A DNA stretch of 64,000 bases from an uncultured Oceanospirillaceae bacterium (GTDB taxonomy: Bacteria > Pseudomonadota > Gammaproteobacteria > Pseudomonadales > Balneatricaceae): the NCBI GenBank assembly GCA_913057435.1, contig CAJXNY010000004.1, positions 62,001-126,000 on the forward strand, in the 5' to 3' direction. Below are positions 35,224 to 44,341 of this stretch, piece by piece. Position 1 is the first letter of the stretch. Each line of letters starts with the position of its first letter. A program made the translations under genes and the position numbers. The notes beneath the pieces are model-generated. The model was not told the DNA's origin. It saw only the letters and a list, made by a program, of their open reading frames with translations, and ran no database searches.

Positions 35224-37874
35224 GCGGCGCTCCTTTTTACACCCGGGCTGACAATCTCGGGCCAGAGCCGGGTGGTGGTGCTGTCGATCAGACTGGCTTC
35301 GGTCAGATCCGCACCAAACAGCTGGGCATCGGTCAGATTGGCGTTATCCAGTTCGGCCTGGCGCAGCACCGTGCCGTAGAAATCAGCATCCTGCAGCTGG
35401 GCACCCTGCAGTTGCGCCCCCATCATCGTCGACTGGCTGAACAGTGCGCCGCTGGCCTGGGCCTGCTGTAGCTGAGCACCGCCCAGATCACAACGCAGCA
35501 GCCGGGCGTCAGTCCAGTTGCTGCCTTTAAGATCCGTGGCGCGCAGGCCACACTCTTCCAGCCGGGCCTGCTGCCAGTCGCTACCGGCCCAGCGGCTTTC
35601 GCCCTCGGCCCCGGTGATCAGCACCTTGAACAGATTGACCTGTTGCAGACGGCAGCGCTGCACCACACAGTGCAGCAAAGCGGCATTTTTCCACTCGATC
35701 AGGCTCAGGTCGCACGCATCAAGCTGGCAGCCCAGCCAGCTGAGTTTGTCAGCACGGCTGCCCTGCCAGTCACAATGACGGGCTTGCAGCTGAACCCAGC
35801 AGGTCTGATTGAGCAGGCAACCGGCCAGGCTGACCGAACTCAGGCTGACAGCCTGCAGTTGTGACTGGCTCAGATCGCTGCCGTTAAGGTCACAGTCCAC
35901 CAGCTGGCTTTCAGCCCACTGGCTTTCAGTCAGCCGGGCCTGGCGCAGCTGGCAGCTGTTCAGGCAGGCTTGAGCCCAGTTGGTTTTTGCCAGCTGGGCC
36001 TGGTCGAGCTGGCAGCTGTTCAGGGTGGCGGCCAGAAAACTGCAGCCTTCAAGCTGGCTGACACTGAAGTCACAACGGCTGAGCTGAGCCCGTTCAAAGT
36101 TAACCCCGCGCAAATCCTGGCCACGCAGATCAACGCCATCCATCACCACCCCGGTCAGATCAAATCCGGCCAGCGATTCGCCCCGCTGCAGCCGTGTGTG
36201 TACCAGCTCAGCCAGCGCCTGTACGGCTTCATCGGCCAATGCCTGCTCGCCAGGCTCACGCTGGTAACGCAGGGCCAGTTGCTGCTGGGCCAGCAGTTCA
36301 ACGCTCTGTTCGTTCAGCTGTGCACGCTGAGCCGGGCTCAGTGGGGCGTAGGCAAAACGGGCCTGCAGCTGTTGCTGGCGCTGCAGCGGGTCGGCCTGGG
36401 CCAGCACCTGGGCGGCGCTCAACTGAGCCGGGCTGGCTTTACCCACCGCCCCGGCGGTACGGGCTTTGAGTTTCGCCAGTTTCTGCTCGGCACGGGCCTG
36501 GCTGGCGGCCAGCTGTGCCTCGGCGGCTTTGCGGGTCTTACTCAGGTCGATCTGGCCATTGCTCAGCTCACGGGCACTGGGCAGCGGAATATCCAGGCTG
36601 CGTGCTGAGGCAGAGCCCGTGTCAGCGTCCTGCGGCACAACCGGTACCGGTGGCAACTGGTGACGCTGACGAAAATCCTCCTGCAGCGCTGCCAGCTGGT
36701 CGGCGCGGGCCTGTTCGTCAGCGGCATCAGCGGCGGCCTGGGCAGCCCGTTCAGCCCCCGTCAGCGGTACGATGGGCGGCATCAGCTGGGCTTCATTAAA
36801 GGCATGGTCCGCTGCGGTGGCCGGGTCAGTACGCAGGGCCATCAGTTCAGTAAAGTAACCCTGGCGACGGGGCGCATCAGCACTGTCTGCCACCAACAGC
36901 AACTGCTGCAGATCCTGACCATCACTGCGGCTGACCTCGGTCTGGCCGTGACAGATCAGCACCGCCAGTTTCTGCCCTGGCAGCAACCACAACGTGTCCG
37001 CTTTTAATTCGACTTCACGGCAGGGCTCAGCCTCATTGCCAACAAAGGCACGGGGCCGGATGGCGGGCAGCTGGCCTTCCAGTACCGGTTGCTGCGGGTG
37101 CATGCCTTCAATGCAGAAGGTTTCTGCACCGCTGAACGGCTGCGCCAGCCACTGATCCTGCGGGGCCATATTGAAGAAGCGCCAGTCGATATCTTTGGCC
37201 AGTCCCGGAAAGTCGTTTTTCAGCCAGGCGTTGTTGTAGGTGCCGGTGTACTGCTGGCGCTGTTTAACGCCGATCGGCAGCGGGCCAAAGCCAGCAGGTG
37301 TGTGTGAGGCCTGACCCGGCTTGAGCCGCTGGCCAGGGAACTGCACATTGGGCATCTCACCTTCGTTGCCAGCAAACAGCGCGGGCATTTTGCTGTCGGT
37401 GTAGCCCCGGCCCAGCGGGTTTTCGCTGAACTGCGCCCCGCCCCAGGCCCGGCTAAGGTCCGTTGGCATCTGCACAAACGGCTGCGGCTTATCGATCTGC
37501 TGCAACGGCAGCAAACCATAACGCCAGCGCCGCTCGCCGCTGATATGCAGGGTTTTATCAATGGCTGGCTGCTCCGCCATACCACAGCGCAGGCGAATAT
37601 CCATCCCGGTCACCGGCGTGCCCGCCGGGGCAAAGGCATCACCGGCCACCAGCACTTCAGCACCCTGTTTGGGCATGCACTCATCCAGCACCTGCATGGG
37701 GCCCAGTTGCGGCAGCAGCCGGGGCCAGCTTTCATGCTCGCTCAGCAAGCTGCCATCACCGCCGATCTCAAAGAACATCAGCGCGCTGACCACCAGGTAA
37801 TCCTGCTGGCGGTGGCTATACGTTTTATACAGCAGACCGAGCTGCCCGGGCTTGATGATTTTTTTCATGCTCAT
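35220..37874 (-). CDS. DUF2169 domain fused to a pentapeptide-repeat beta helix
   Basis: An 884-residue protein in three parts. Residues of about 1-340 are the DUF2169 domain found in T6SS adaptors (VVSALMFFEIGGDGSLLSEHE near 27-47; AWGGAQFSENPLGRGY). An Ala/Gln-rich helical linker spans about 370-580. From about 590 to 870 runs a pentapeptide-repeat domain (LTGVVMDGVDLRGQDLRGVN). DUF2169 proteins are encoded next to vgrG and are thought to load effectors. The fusion to a long beta helix suggests a scaffold. Overlaps vgrG and the next pentapeptide gene by 4 bp each. Confidence 0.88.
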   Translation of the reverse strand: MSMKKIIKPGQLGLLYKTYSHRQQDYLVVSALMFFEIGGDGSLLSEHESWPRLLPQLGPMQVLDECMPKQGAEVLVAGDAFAPAGTPVTGMDIRLRCGMAEQPAIDKTLHISGERRWRYGLLPLQQIDKPQPFVQMPTDLSRAWGGAQFSENPLGRGYTDSKMPALFAGNEGEMPNVQFPGQRLKPGQASHTPAGFGPLPIGVKQRQQYTGTYNNAWLKNDFPGLAKDIDWRFFNMAPQDQWLAQPFSGAETFCIEGMHPQQPVLEGQLPAIRPRAFVGNEAEPCREVELKADTLWLLPGQKLAVLICHGQTEVSRSDGQDLQQLLLVADSADAPRRQGYFTELMALRTDPATAADHAFNEAQLMPPIVPLTGAERAAQAAADAADEQARADQLAALQEDFRQRHQLPPVPVVPQDADTGSASARSLDIPLPSARELSNGQIDLSKTRKAAEAQLAASQARAEQKLAKLKARTAGAVGKASPAQLSAAQVLAQADPLQRQQQLQARFAYAPLSPAQRAQLNEQSVELLAQQQLALRYQREPGEQALADEAVQALAELVHTRLQRGESLAGFDLTGVVMDGVDLRGQDLRGVNFERAQLSRCDFSVSQLEGCSFLAATLNSCQLDQAQLAKTNWAQACLNSCQLRQARLTESQWAESQLVDCDLNGSDLSQSQLQAVSLSSVSLAGCLLNQTCWVQLQARHCDWQGSRADKLSWLGCQLDACDLSLIEWKNAALLHCVVQRCRLQQVNLFKVLITGAEGESRWAGSDWQQARLEECGLRATDLKGSNWTDARLLRCDLGGAQLQQAQASGALFSQSTMMGAQLQGAQLQDADFYGTVLRQAELDNANLTDAQLFGADLTEASLIDSTTTRLWPEIVSPGVKRSAA

Positions 37875-40636
37875 ATCACCGACATAATCCCGGTCAGCAG
37901 CTTGGCTTTGAGGGCCGGTAACTTGGCCTCAAGCTCATCTACTTTCATCAGAATTTCTGAGTTGCCACGCAGTTGCACCGAGATGCCGCTGCCAGTCAGG
38001 CTGACGCTGGTATCGACGCCGGTAATACTCAGCGAGGCGTTACGGCCGGTCAGATTAAGGCCGGTGGTTGCGCCAACAATCGAGTTGTTAAGCATCGCAC
38101 CGGTCAGCGAGTTGGTGTTGTGCAGCCCTTCCAGGCTGTTGCTGTTACTCACCCCCACCACGCTGTTGTTATTGCTGGCACCGATGGCCGACGAGCTGCT
38201 GCTGGCACCGATGGTGCTGTTGCTCACCTGGCTGCCGGTGATATTGGTGGTGCTGTACACACTGCCGTTATGGGTAGTGGTACTGGTCACTTTGGCGTTA
38301 TGGGTGGTGGTACTGGTCACCGTGGCACTGCTTTTATAGGTGGTATCACTGGTCACCGGTTCATGATGGGTGGTGGTGCTGCTCACCTTGTCATGGTGGG
38401 TCGAGACATTGCTGACATTGGCACCGCTGTGATAGGTGGTGTCCGAGCTGACCGTCTTGTAATGATCACCGGTGTTGCTCACCGTATCGTTGTAGGTGGC
38501 GGTGCTGGCAACCGAGCCATTGTGAGTGGTGGTGCTGGTGGTCGCGCCATCAATGGTCTGGGTGCTGGTGTTGTAGCCGGTGATATGGCTGATCGACTCG
38601 CTGTCTTTTACCGTCGACTCGCTGTACTGCTTAACGCTGATGGTGCTGTAGCTTTCAACGTTATGGTGGGTCGACTCGGACCAGGCCAGATCATAGTCGG
38701 TCCAGCTGCGGGTCTCTTCGCCTTCGCTTTTGCTGTAGTTGCAGCCCACGCTGTGGCTCTCGCCCAGCATGCCGCTACGCCCGGCGATGGCGGTGGAGTA
38801 ACTCCAGCTGCCGCCAATGCTGTAGCTGACATCTTTAAACACCTGACCGGAGAATTTGCTGACAGCCAGTAATGAACCGTTGCTGTAACGCAAATCAACC
38901 ATCGCTTTGGCCGTCGCCAGATCCGCACCGCTGTTGCTGAACGGAAACCGCACGCCTTTGCTGTCGCTAAAACTGGTGGAGTAGCTGTTGCCCACATGGC
39001 TGTTGGCGGTCCAGTCACCGGGGGTCACCACCAGGGTGCCGTTGTTCTGGATAATGCTCTGGATTTCCGGCACTTCGCCTTCATCGTTGGAGCGGCTGAT
39101 CAGCACCAGCGCGCCCACTTCCGGCACGGTTTGCATATGCGGTGCCAGCCGTACCCACACCGGAGTGCCATCGGCCCGTTCGGTGGAAAACAGTACATAA
39201 ACGCCCTCGAACGACTGGCTGCTCGGCGTGGCCGTGCTGTCACTGGGGCTGAAGCTGTTCGGCGAAAACGCATCCTTGTTGTAGTAGCGCCAGTCCGTTG
39301 GCTGACGCCCGGAACCATGAGCCACCACCTGAGCCAGGATGGTGCCCTGATGAGTGTCCTGCAAAGCAAACGGGGTGATCAGGGTATTACCGTCCACCCC
39401 GGTAGACTGAAACTCATTGCTGTAAGTACCGTCCTGGCTGCATTTGTGCTGCACCGAGGTCAGTACAAAGGCGTGACCATCCAGCGCCGGACGCACCAGC
39501 TCGGGCTGTACGCCCGCACCCTGCTCACCACTGACACTGAACTGATAACCGACCCGAAACAGCGCACACTGGCTGCTGCCAGAAAACGTGGTGCCGCCGG
39601 TGCTGGCCATATGGGCCTGTTCGCTGGCATGGGTACTCACCTCCTGCTCGCTGCCACCGTAGGGGTAGATGCGGTAGAGGTGGTACGGCAGCTGGCCTTT
39701 GTCACGCCCGGTCACGGTATTGCTGGCACTGATCGGCATCGTCTCGGCGTGGTAGCTGGTGTAACCGGCCACCGTAGCGTCCGCCGAGGACACCTGCGCA
39801 GTGGTAAACACCGCATTCACCGAGCTGCTGGTCAGGCTCTGCTGATACTGATACTGGGTGATCAGATCATCCTGTTCCGCGCCCAGTGCATCGATAGAGG
39901 TGGAGGTGTAACGCAGCTTGCGGCCATCGGTATGCACCTGCGGGTACCCGGCATGGTTGGCAAACACCAGGGTGTGGCTGAGGCCATCGTGACGGAAAAA
40001 GTAGTACAGGTGAGCTTTGCCCATCAGCCGCTGAATAAACTCAAAGTCCGATTCACCGGCCTGCAGCCAGTCCTGACGACGGTTCAGCGCCGGGTTGCTG
40101 CTCTGGGTCAGGGCGCTGAAATCCACCTGCATAATACTGTGTCCGGCCAGTACCTGTTTGATCGCATCGCGGATATTGCAGTTACGCAGCACCCGGTAGT
40201 GATTGCTCAGGGTCAGTTTGAACAGCGCCGGTTTCATGGTCGCCTGATACACGCCCGGCTCACTCATGGCAAAGCTGACGATGATGCCGTTGAACAGCGA
40301 CAGCTGCGGCGCGCTGCCACTGCGGATCGCCTGGCTGAACCGACGTTCGCCCTGATCACCGGCGCTGGGCAGGTTAATGCCCACCGTCACCGGCTTACCG
40401 ATCAGCTGATCAAACTGCAGCGTGGTGCCCTGCTGCGGGTCGGTGTTGGCATGCAGCTCCAGCTGGTATTCAAACGGCTGGGAGATACCTTCCTGGCCCT
40501 GGAAGCTGACCATGCGGAACAGGTCCGGTCCAATCGGCGCTGCGCCATCGGCCCAGATCGCCACATGCAGAAACAGGTTCGTCCCGGCATAACTGGCCAG
40601 TGCGGTCTGTGACATGGGCTCAAGCGGCGTGCTCAT
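37871..40636 (-). CDS. vgrG: T6SS spike protein VgrG (TssI) with repetitive C-terminal tail
   Basis: VgrG trimers form the spike of the T6SS tube. ATG 40636 (MSTPLEPMSQTALASYAG, 921 residues) is chosen for its GGAGGTG site; upstream residues of the longer frame lie inside tssG. The gp27/gp5-like core spans roughly residues 35-600 (for example QFDQLIGKPVTVGI, LRNCNIRDAIKQVL). From about 665 the protein becomes Ser/Thr/Asn/His-rich: first about nine 10-residue repeats of the form TTHNxxVxST, then repeats of the form NNSxVG, then a short coiled end (KVDELEAKLPALKAKLL). No enzymatic domain is recognisable in the tail. Confidence 0.93.
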   Translation of the reverse strand: MSTPLEPMSQTALASYAGTNLFLHVAIWADGAAPIGPDLFRMVSFQGQEGISQPFEYQLELHANTDPQQGTTLQFDQLIGKPVTVGINLPSAGDQGERRFSQAIRSGSAPQLSLFNGIIVSFAMSEPGVYQATMKPALFKLTLSNHYRVLRNCNIRDAIKQVLAGHSIMQVDFSALTQSSNPALNRRQDWLQAGESDFEFIQRLMGKAHLYYFFRHDGLSHTLVFANHAGYPQVHTDGRKLRYTSTSIDALGAEQDDLITQYQYQQSLTSSSVNAVFTTAQVSSADATVAGYTSYHAETMPISASNTVTGRDKGQLPYHLYRIYPYGGSEQEVSTHASEQAHMASTGGTTFSGSSQCALFRVGYQFSVSGEQGAGVQPELVRPALDGHAFVLTSVQHKCSQDGTYSNEFQSTGVDGNTLITPFALQDTHQGTILAQVVAHGSGRQPTDWRYYNKDAFSPNSFSPSDSTATPSSQSFEGVYVLFSTERADGTPVWVRLAPHMQTVPEVGALVLISRSNDEGEVPEIQSIIQNNGTLVVTPGDWTANSHVGNSYSTSFSDSKGVRFPFSNSGADLATAKAMVDLRYSNGSLLAVSKFSGQVFKDVSYSIGGSWSYSTAIAGRSGMLGESHSVGCNYSKSEGEETRSWTDYDLAWSESTHHNVESYSTISVKQYSESTVKDSESISHITGYNTSTQTIDGATTSTTTHNGSVASTATYNDTVSNTGDHYKTVSSDTTYHSGANVSNVSTHHDKVSSTTTHHEPVTSDTTYKSSATVTSTTTHNAKVTSTTTHNGSVYSTTNITGSQVSNSTIGASSSSSAIGASNNNSVVGVSNSNSLEGLHNTNSLTGAMLNNSIVGATTGLNLTGRNASLSITGVDTSVSLTGSGISVQLRGNSEILMKVDELEAKLPALKAKLLTGIMSVI

Positions 40637-41651
40637 TTTCACCTCCCAGTGCTGAAATGGTGTAACTGGCGACCCGGTAAGGCGCGCTCGGCTGATCACC
40701 GTCCTGCTCACCCAGCGGGCTCAGCCAGCTGGTGTAGGACAGCCGGGCGGCCAGTGCTGGATCACTGACCAGCGGAATACCGTCACCGGCACGGGCCGAC
40801 AGTCGCAGCCGGACATTAATGTCGAAACGGTAATGGGTCAGCCAGCGCACGAGTCGGCAGAACCAGCGGTAGCGCTCGCCGCCTGGCAACAGGCCCTGCA
40901 GACTGCGGTAGTCCGGCACTTCAATGTTCAGCCCCAGCGCTTTGTGCTGATCCCAGCAGTGGCTGCCCAGCACCGCATCGCTGCCCAGTCGGCTGTTCTG
41001 AAAGCCGAGCCGGTTCTGCTGATCTTCATCCAGCGGCAACCAGCCCCCTTCAAACGCGGTCAGCTCCAGCGGCAGGCCCACCAGGCGACGCAGCAACAGC
41101 TGCACCACCGAGTGGCTGCGCTGGTTCTGATGCAGCAGCCCGGCCAGGCCCAGCAGATGGCGGCCATCCAGCGGTGCGCCCTCACCCTCGCCCACCTGGC
41201 GCAACGGGTCACCATTAATGGCATTAAGCAGCTCGCCAGGCAGTGCATGCTGGGGCTCTTTAAAGGTCAGCTCGGCACTGGAACGGGCTTTCATGCAGTA
41301 GCGCAGCGCGTTCAGGCGGTGGTTGAAAATATCCAGGAACACCGCCATCGCCGGGTCACCATCGCGCAGCCGCTGATGGCACAGTTCCAGATATGGCGCA
41401 GGCAGCGGTCCCAGCAGGCTGGCCAGCACGTTGTCATTCAGAAACACTTCCACCGGTTGCTGGCGGGCATCCACATGGGCCACTTCGTGGCGTGGATGCT
41501 GGTAACTGATGTGGCCACGAAAGCGCACATGCTTGCCCAGCTCGTTGAGCAGTTCGCTGTCGTCGCGACCGCTCACCGGGGCCAGGCGGCGCACCAGCTG
41601 CATCAGGTTGAGGCCAGCAAAATTCTGGCGGCTATGGCTTACAGCAGACAT
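40620..41651 (-). CDS. tssG: T6SS baseplate protein TssG
   Basis: TssG pairs with two TssF chains in the baseplate wedge. The 343 residues have the family start (FAGLNLMQLVRRLAPV), the central MAVFLDIFNHRLNALRYC and the C-terminal LNIEVPDYRSLQGLLPGG block. The ATG at 41651 is preferred over one at 41675 because it has a GGGA site. It overlaps tssF by 13 bp and vgrG by 17 bp. Confidence 0.95.
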   Translation of the reverse strand: MSAVSHSRQNFAGLNLMQLVRRLAPVSGRDDSELLNELGKHVRFRGHISYQHPRHEVAHVDARQQPVEVFLNDNVLASLLGPLPAPYLELCHQRLRDGDPAMAVFLDIFNHRLNALRYCMKARSSAELTFKEPQHALPGELLNAINGDPLRQVGEGEGAPLDGRHLLGLAGLLHQNQRSHSVVQLLLRRLVGLPLELTAFEGGWLPLDEDQQNRLGFQNSRLGSDAVLGSHCWDQHKALGLNIEVPDYRSLQGLLPGGERYRWFCRLVRWLTHYRFDINVRLRLSARAGDGIPLVSDPALAARLSYTSWLSPLGEQDGDQPSAPYRVASYTISALGGENEHAA

Positions 41652-43414
41652 TGTTGTCCCGTCCGTGCTGGCCATTTGTGGATCAGTTCGCCATCACCGT
41701 CACACAGTTTGAGCTGAACAAAACTGTTGAGCGGGACAAAGTGCGCCAGACATTCACTGAGCACCTGGCCAAACAGCATTACGCTGGTGCGGTCGAACTG
41801 TACCGGGTCAATCCGCAGCTCCATTTCGGTGCCGTGGCAGTAACCTTTCCAGGCGTCTTTGCCGACACGGTGGCCGATCATCCGGCAGCGCAGCTGCAAC
41901 AGGCCGTTAAGCTGGCGCATGGCATCGGGCTGCTGTTCCAGGGCGTGCTGGCTGAGCAGCTGGCGCAGGGAATCCAGCCCGCCTTCATCGTTGCTCATCG
42001 GCAGATAATAGCTATTGAGCTGCGCCACCAGCCGACGACTCTGATCACCGGTCAGTGCGGGGGAACTGTGACGGCTGGGCCGTTTCAGCAGCCGCGCCTG
42101 TTGCACGGCACCGGGCCGGTCCAGCTGCAGGGGCTGATCCAGCGGCAGCTGGTCGGGCAGCATGCGGTTGGTACACCAGGCACGGCCAATCACGCTGGCA
42201 CCGGGTGCCCACTCTGGCTGGTAGGCCTGATCCAGAAAACGCAGGTGCAGCTCAGTGCCGGGCACCGAGGGCAGCTGGCTCGGTTCACGCCGGGCCACCC
42301 AGTAACCAAACTCGGAGTTACGCTCACCATAGAGCGGCTGCAGAGGCTGCACTTTGCCATCGGGCTGTAAGCAGTTGAGCTCGATCAATGAGTGAACTTC
42401 CACCTGAGCATGGCGGAACTGATCACCGGTGGCGGTATATTCCAGCCGACCGGCGCGCAGGGGAATCGGCTCGATCGCCTGGCGGAACAGGTTGATCACC
42501 GGCGCACAGTTAAGCTGAAAGCTGTCGTGGTGCGGCGCAGCGCAGGGCCGGTTGAGCAGGAAGTACAGTTCCAGCGTTTCACCGGCCACAAATTCGCCCA
42601 GCCCTTTCAGGGTGCCAAACAGGAATTTGTCGGGAAACAGGAAGTACTCACGCAGCAACGGCAGGCCAGGGTTCACGCTGACCTCACCTGGCAACAGGGC
42701 ATCATCACTGTGCAGGCCGCCAAAGCTGAGCTGATCGGCATCCAGCATTTTTTGTGCGCCACTGTCCGGGTCGGCCAGCAGCACACCGCTGAGGTGGCCG
42801 CACAGCAGCTCGTGCAGGCGGAAGCGGTCGCTGCCATTGAGGTAGAACGTCAGCGCGTTCAGCGCCAGCGCGCTGATCGGTTGCTGGTCGGTACTGTTGA
42901 TCGTCACCCGCAGCACGGACTGAGTGTCACGCTGCAGCCGGTTCAACGGTATATCGGCCAGTCGAGTAAGCGGGGTCATCGCCACGTCGCTGACCTTGAG
43001 TGGCCAGGCGTCCGTGTCATGACGGGTAATAAAACGGCACGGCTGATGTTCGCCGCGCAGATTGATTTCGGCGCTCAACGGGGTGTTACGCGTAATGCGC
43101 TGGCCCCCTTTGGGCACGTCAAACTGCACCACACTGGCCGCTGGCCAGGGGGCTTCAAGGTGGGGACACAGCGCCGCCAGCAGCTGATTTGGCAGCAGCG
43201 CGTCGTCCAGATCCATCTGATAACGCAGTTTTCCGGTCAGGTAAGCAAAGGACTGCAGCATCATTTCGACCTGCGGGTCCGTCGCTTTTTCCCGGTTAAG
43301 CGACAACTCATGGGCCACCTCCGGGAAATCGCCAGCAAACCGCACCGACTCCTCCCGCAGGTAGTCGAGCTCTTCAAGGAAGTAGCGTTTCAATGTTTCA
43401 TCGGCGCGCATCAT
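41639..43414 (-). CDS. tssF: T6SS baseplate protein TssF
   Basis: TssF is the major baseplate wedge protein. The 591 residues start RYFLEELDYLREESVRFAGDFPEVA, the standard TssF opening, then MMLQSFAYLTGKLRYQMDDD-like and the middle FPDKFLFGTLKGLGEF segment. The length matches the family. It overlaps tssE at ATGA and tssG downstream. Confidence 0.96.
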   Translation of the reverse strand: MMRADETLKRYFLEELDYLREESVRFAGDFPEVAHELSLNREKATDPQVEMMLQSFAYLTGKLRYQMDLDDALLPNQLLAALCPHLEAPWPAASVVQFDVPKGGQRITRNTPLSAEINLRGEHQPCRFITRHDTDAWPLKVSDVAMTPLTRLADIPLNRLQRDTQSVLRVTINSTDQQPISALALNALTFYLNGSDRFRLHELLCGHLSGVLLADPDSGAQKMLDADQLSFGGLHSDDALLPGEVSVNPGLPLLREYFLFPDKFLFGTLKGLGEFVAGETLELYFLLNRPCAAPHHDSFQLNCAPVINLFRQAIEPIPLRAGRLEYTATGDQFRHAQVEVHSLIELNCLQPDGKVQPLQPLYGERNSEFGYWVARREPSQLPSVPGTELHLRFLDQAYQPEWAPGASVIGRAWCTNRMLPDQLPLDQPLQLDRPGAVQQARLLKRPSRHSSPALTGDQSRRLVAQLNSYYLPMSNDEGGLDSLRQLLSQHALEQQPDAMRQLNGLLQLRCRMIGHRVGKDAWKGYCHGTEMELRIDPVQFDRTSVMLFGQVLSECLAHFVPLNSFVQLKLCDGDGELIHKWPARTGQQCLL

Positions 43415-43746
43415 CCGTTCACTCTCCAGGTTATCGCTTCGCCGTTGCTGGTCAGCTGTGCCGTAATTTGCAGCTGCTTATCAACAACGTCGATCGCTAT
43501 TATTCGCAAGCGCGGTTCGAACTGTTCAATCCGACGCGCCAGGGCTTCGCCGTAGCGGACCAGGCTGCTGGGGCCAGGCCCCAGCTCCACCACATGGGGT
43601 AAGCCAAAATCGAGAATGCCCGGCGGGACATCCTCTTCACTCAGGGTTTCGGTTGCCGTCAGCTGAGCCACTGCCGTTTTCACGGCAGTTTTTAATTGCC
43701 AGTCAGGATCACTGGACAAGCGTTCAAACAGCAACTTCATGCCCAT
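43411..43746 (-). CDS. tssE: T6SS baseplate protein TssE (gp25-like)
   Basis: TssE is the gp25-like initiator of sheath polymerisation. The 111 residues contain LDFGLPHVV and the gp25 signature IEQFEPRLRIIAIDV with the conserved E-P-R triad. It is shorter than many TssE proteins because the N-terminal extension is reduced. The ATG at 43746 overlaps the hcp stop; a start two codons later is possible. Confidence 0.92.
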   Translation of the reverse strand: MGMKLLFERLSSDPDWQLKTAVKTAVAQLTATETLSEEDVPPGILDFGLPHVVELGPGPSSLVRYGEALARRIEQFEPRLRIIAIDVVDKQLQITAQLTSNGEAITWRVNG

Positions 43747-44327
43747 TAATCCGTGAACTGGCCAATCGGACGGTTACGCGATACAGACCAGCCAGACATT
43801 TTGTTGCCTGCCAGTGAGGTATCAGCGTTCTGTACGGTGTAGGTCCAGAGGATTTCGGTGAAGCTGAGTTTGAACTGCTCAGTCGGCATATCATCCGGGT
43901 GCGACTGGAACTGGATCTCACTGATCAGTGCATCACGCAGTTCGAAGGTCAGGATGTTGGCCGTTTTATCGCCGGAGTTACGCAGGATGTAGATGCGGCT
44001 TGGCTGGTCTTTACCTTTGCCAATTGGCTCTGCACGCAGGCAGTGCTCGTACATTTTGACCGAGGTCTTATCAACGTACTTGGTACAGGTAAATTCAGTG
44101 ATCACCGGGCGGCCCGAGGTACGCGCCGAGTTACTCACATCCGTTGTAATCTGCTGTTTCATACCCTGGTGTACCGATACCAGCTCGATGCACTGGCCAA
44201 AGTCCTGGCCCAGTTCTTCGGTCAGGCCATCGGCATCAATCAGGCTGCCACCCGTTGCCCAGCCATTGGTATCACCCGAGCCAAACAGACTCTCGGCATT
44301 ACCTGGCTGTAACAGAATCAGATCCAT
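43746..44327 (-). CDS. hcp: T6SS tube protein Hcp (TssD)
   Basis: Hcp hexamers stack to form the inner tube that is expelled by sheath contraction. The 193 residues show the family's features: short N-terminal strand, SNSARTSGRPVITEFTCTKYVDK, and EQFKLSFTEILWTYTVQN near the end. It is 20-30 residues longer than the common 160-172 because of N-terminal loop insertions (LFGSGDTNGWATGGSL). It lies 14 bp after the sheath gene. Confidence 0.94.
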   Translation of the reverse strand: MDLILLQPGNAESLFGSGDTNGWATGGSLIDADGLTEELGQDFGQCIELVSVHQGMKQQITTDVSNSARTSGRPVITEFTCTKYVDKTSVKMYEHCLRAEPIGKGKDQPSRIYILRNSGDKTANILTFELRDALISEIQFQSHPDDMPTEQFKLSFTEILWTYTVQNADTSLAGNKMSGWSVSRNRPIGQFTD

Positions 44328-44341
44328 GGTTTATCTCCTGA

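Noticed and set aside
38200..38640. CRISPR-like regular repeats
   Set aside because: The periodic DNA is the coding sequence of the VgrG tail repeats; units differ and there are no spacers.
38996..40612. 538-codon plus-strand frame inside vgrG
   Set aside because: Antisense shadow of the VgrG core; no recognisable domain.
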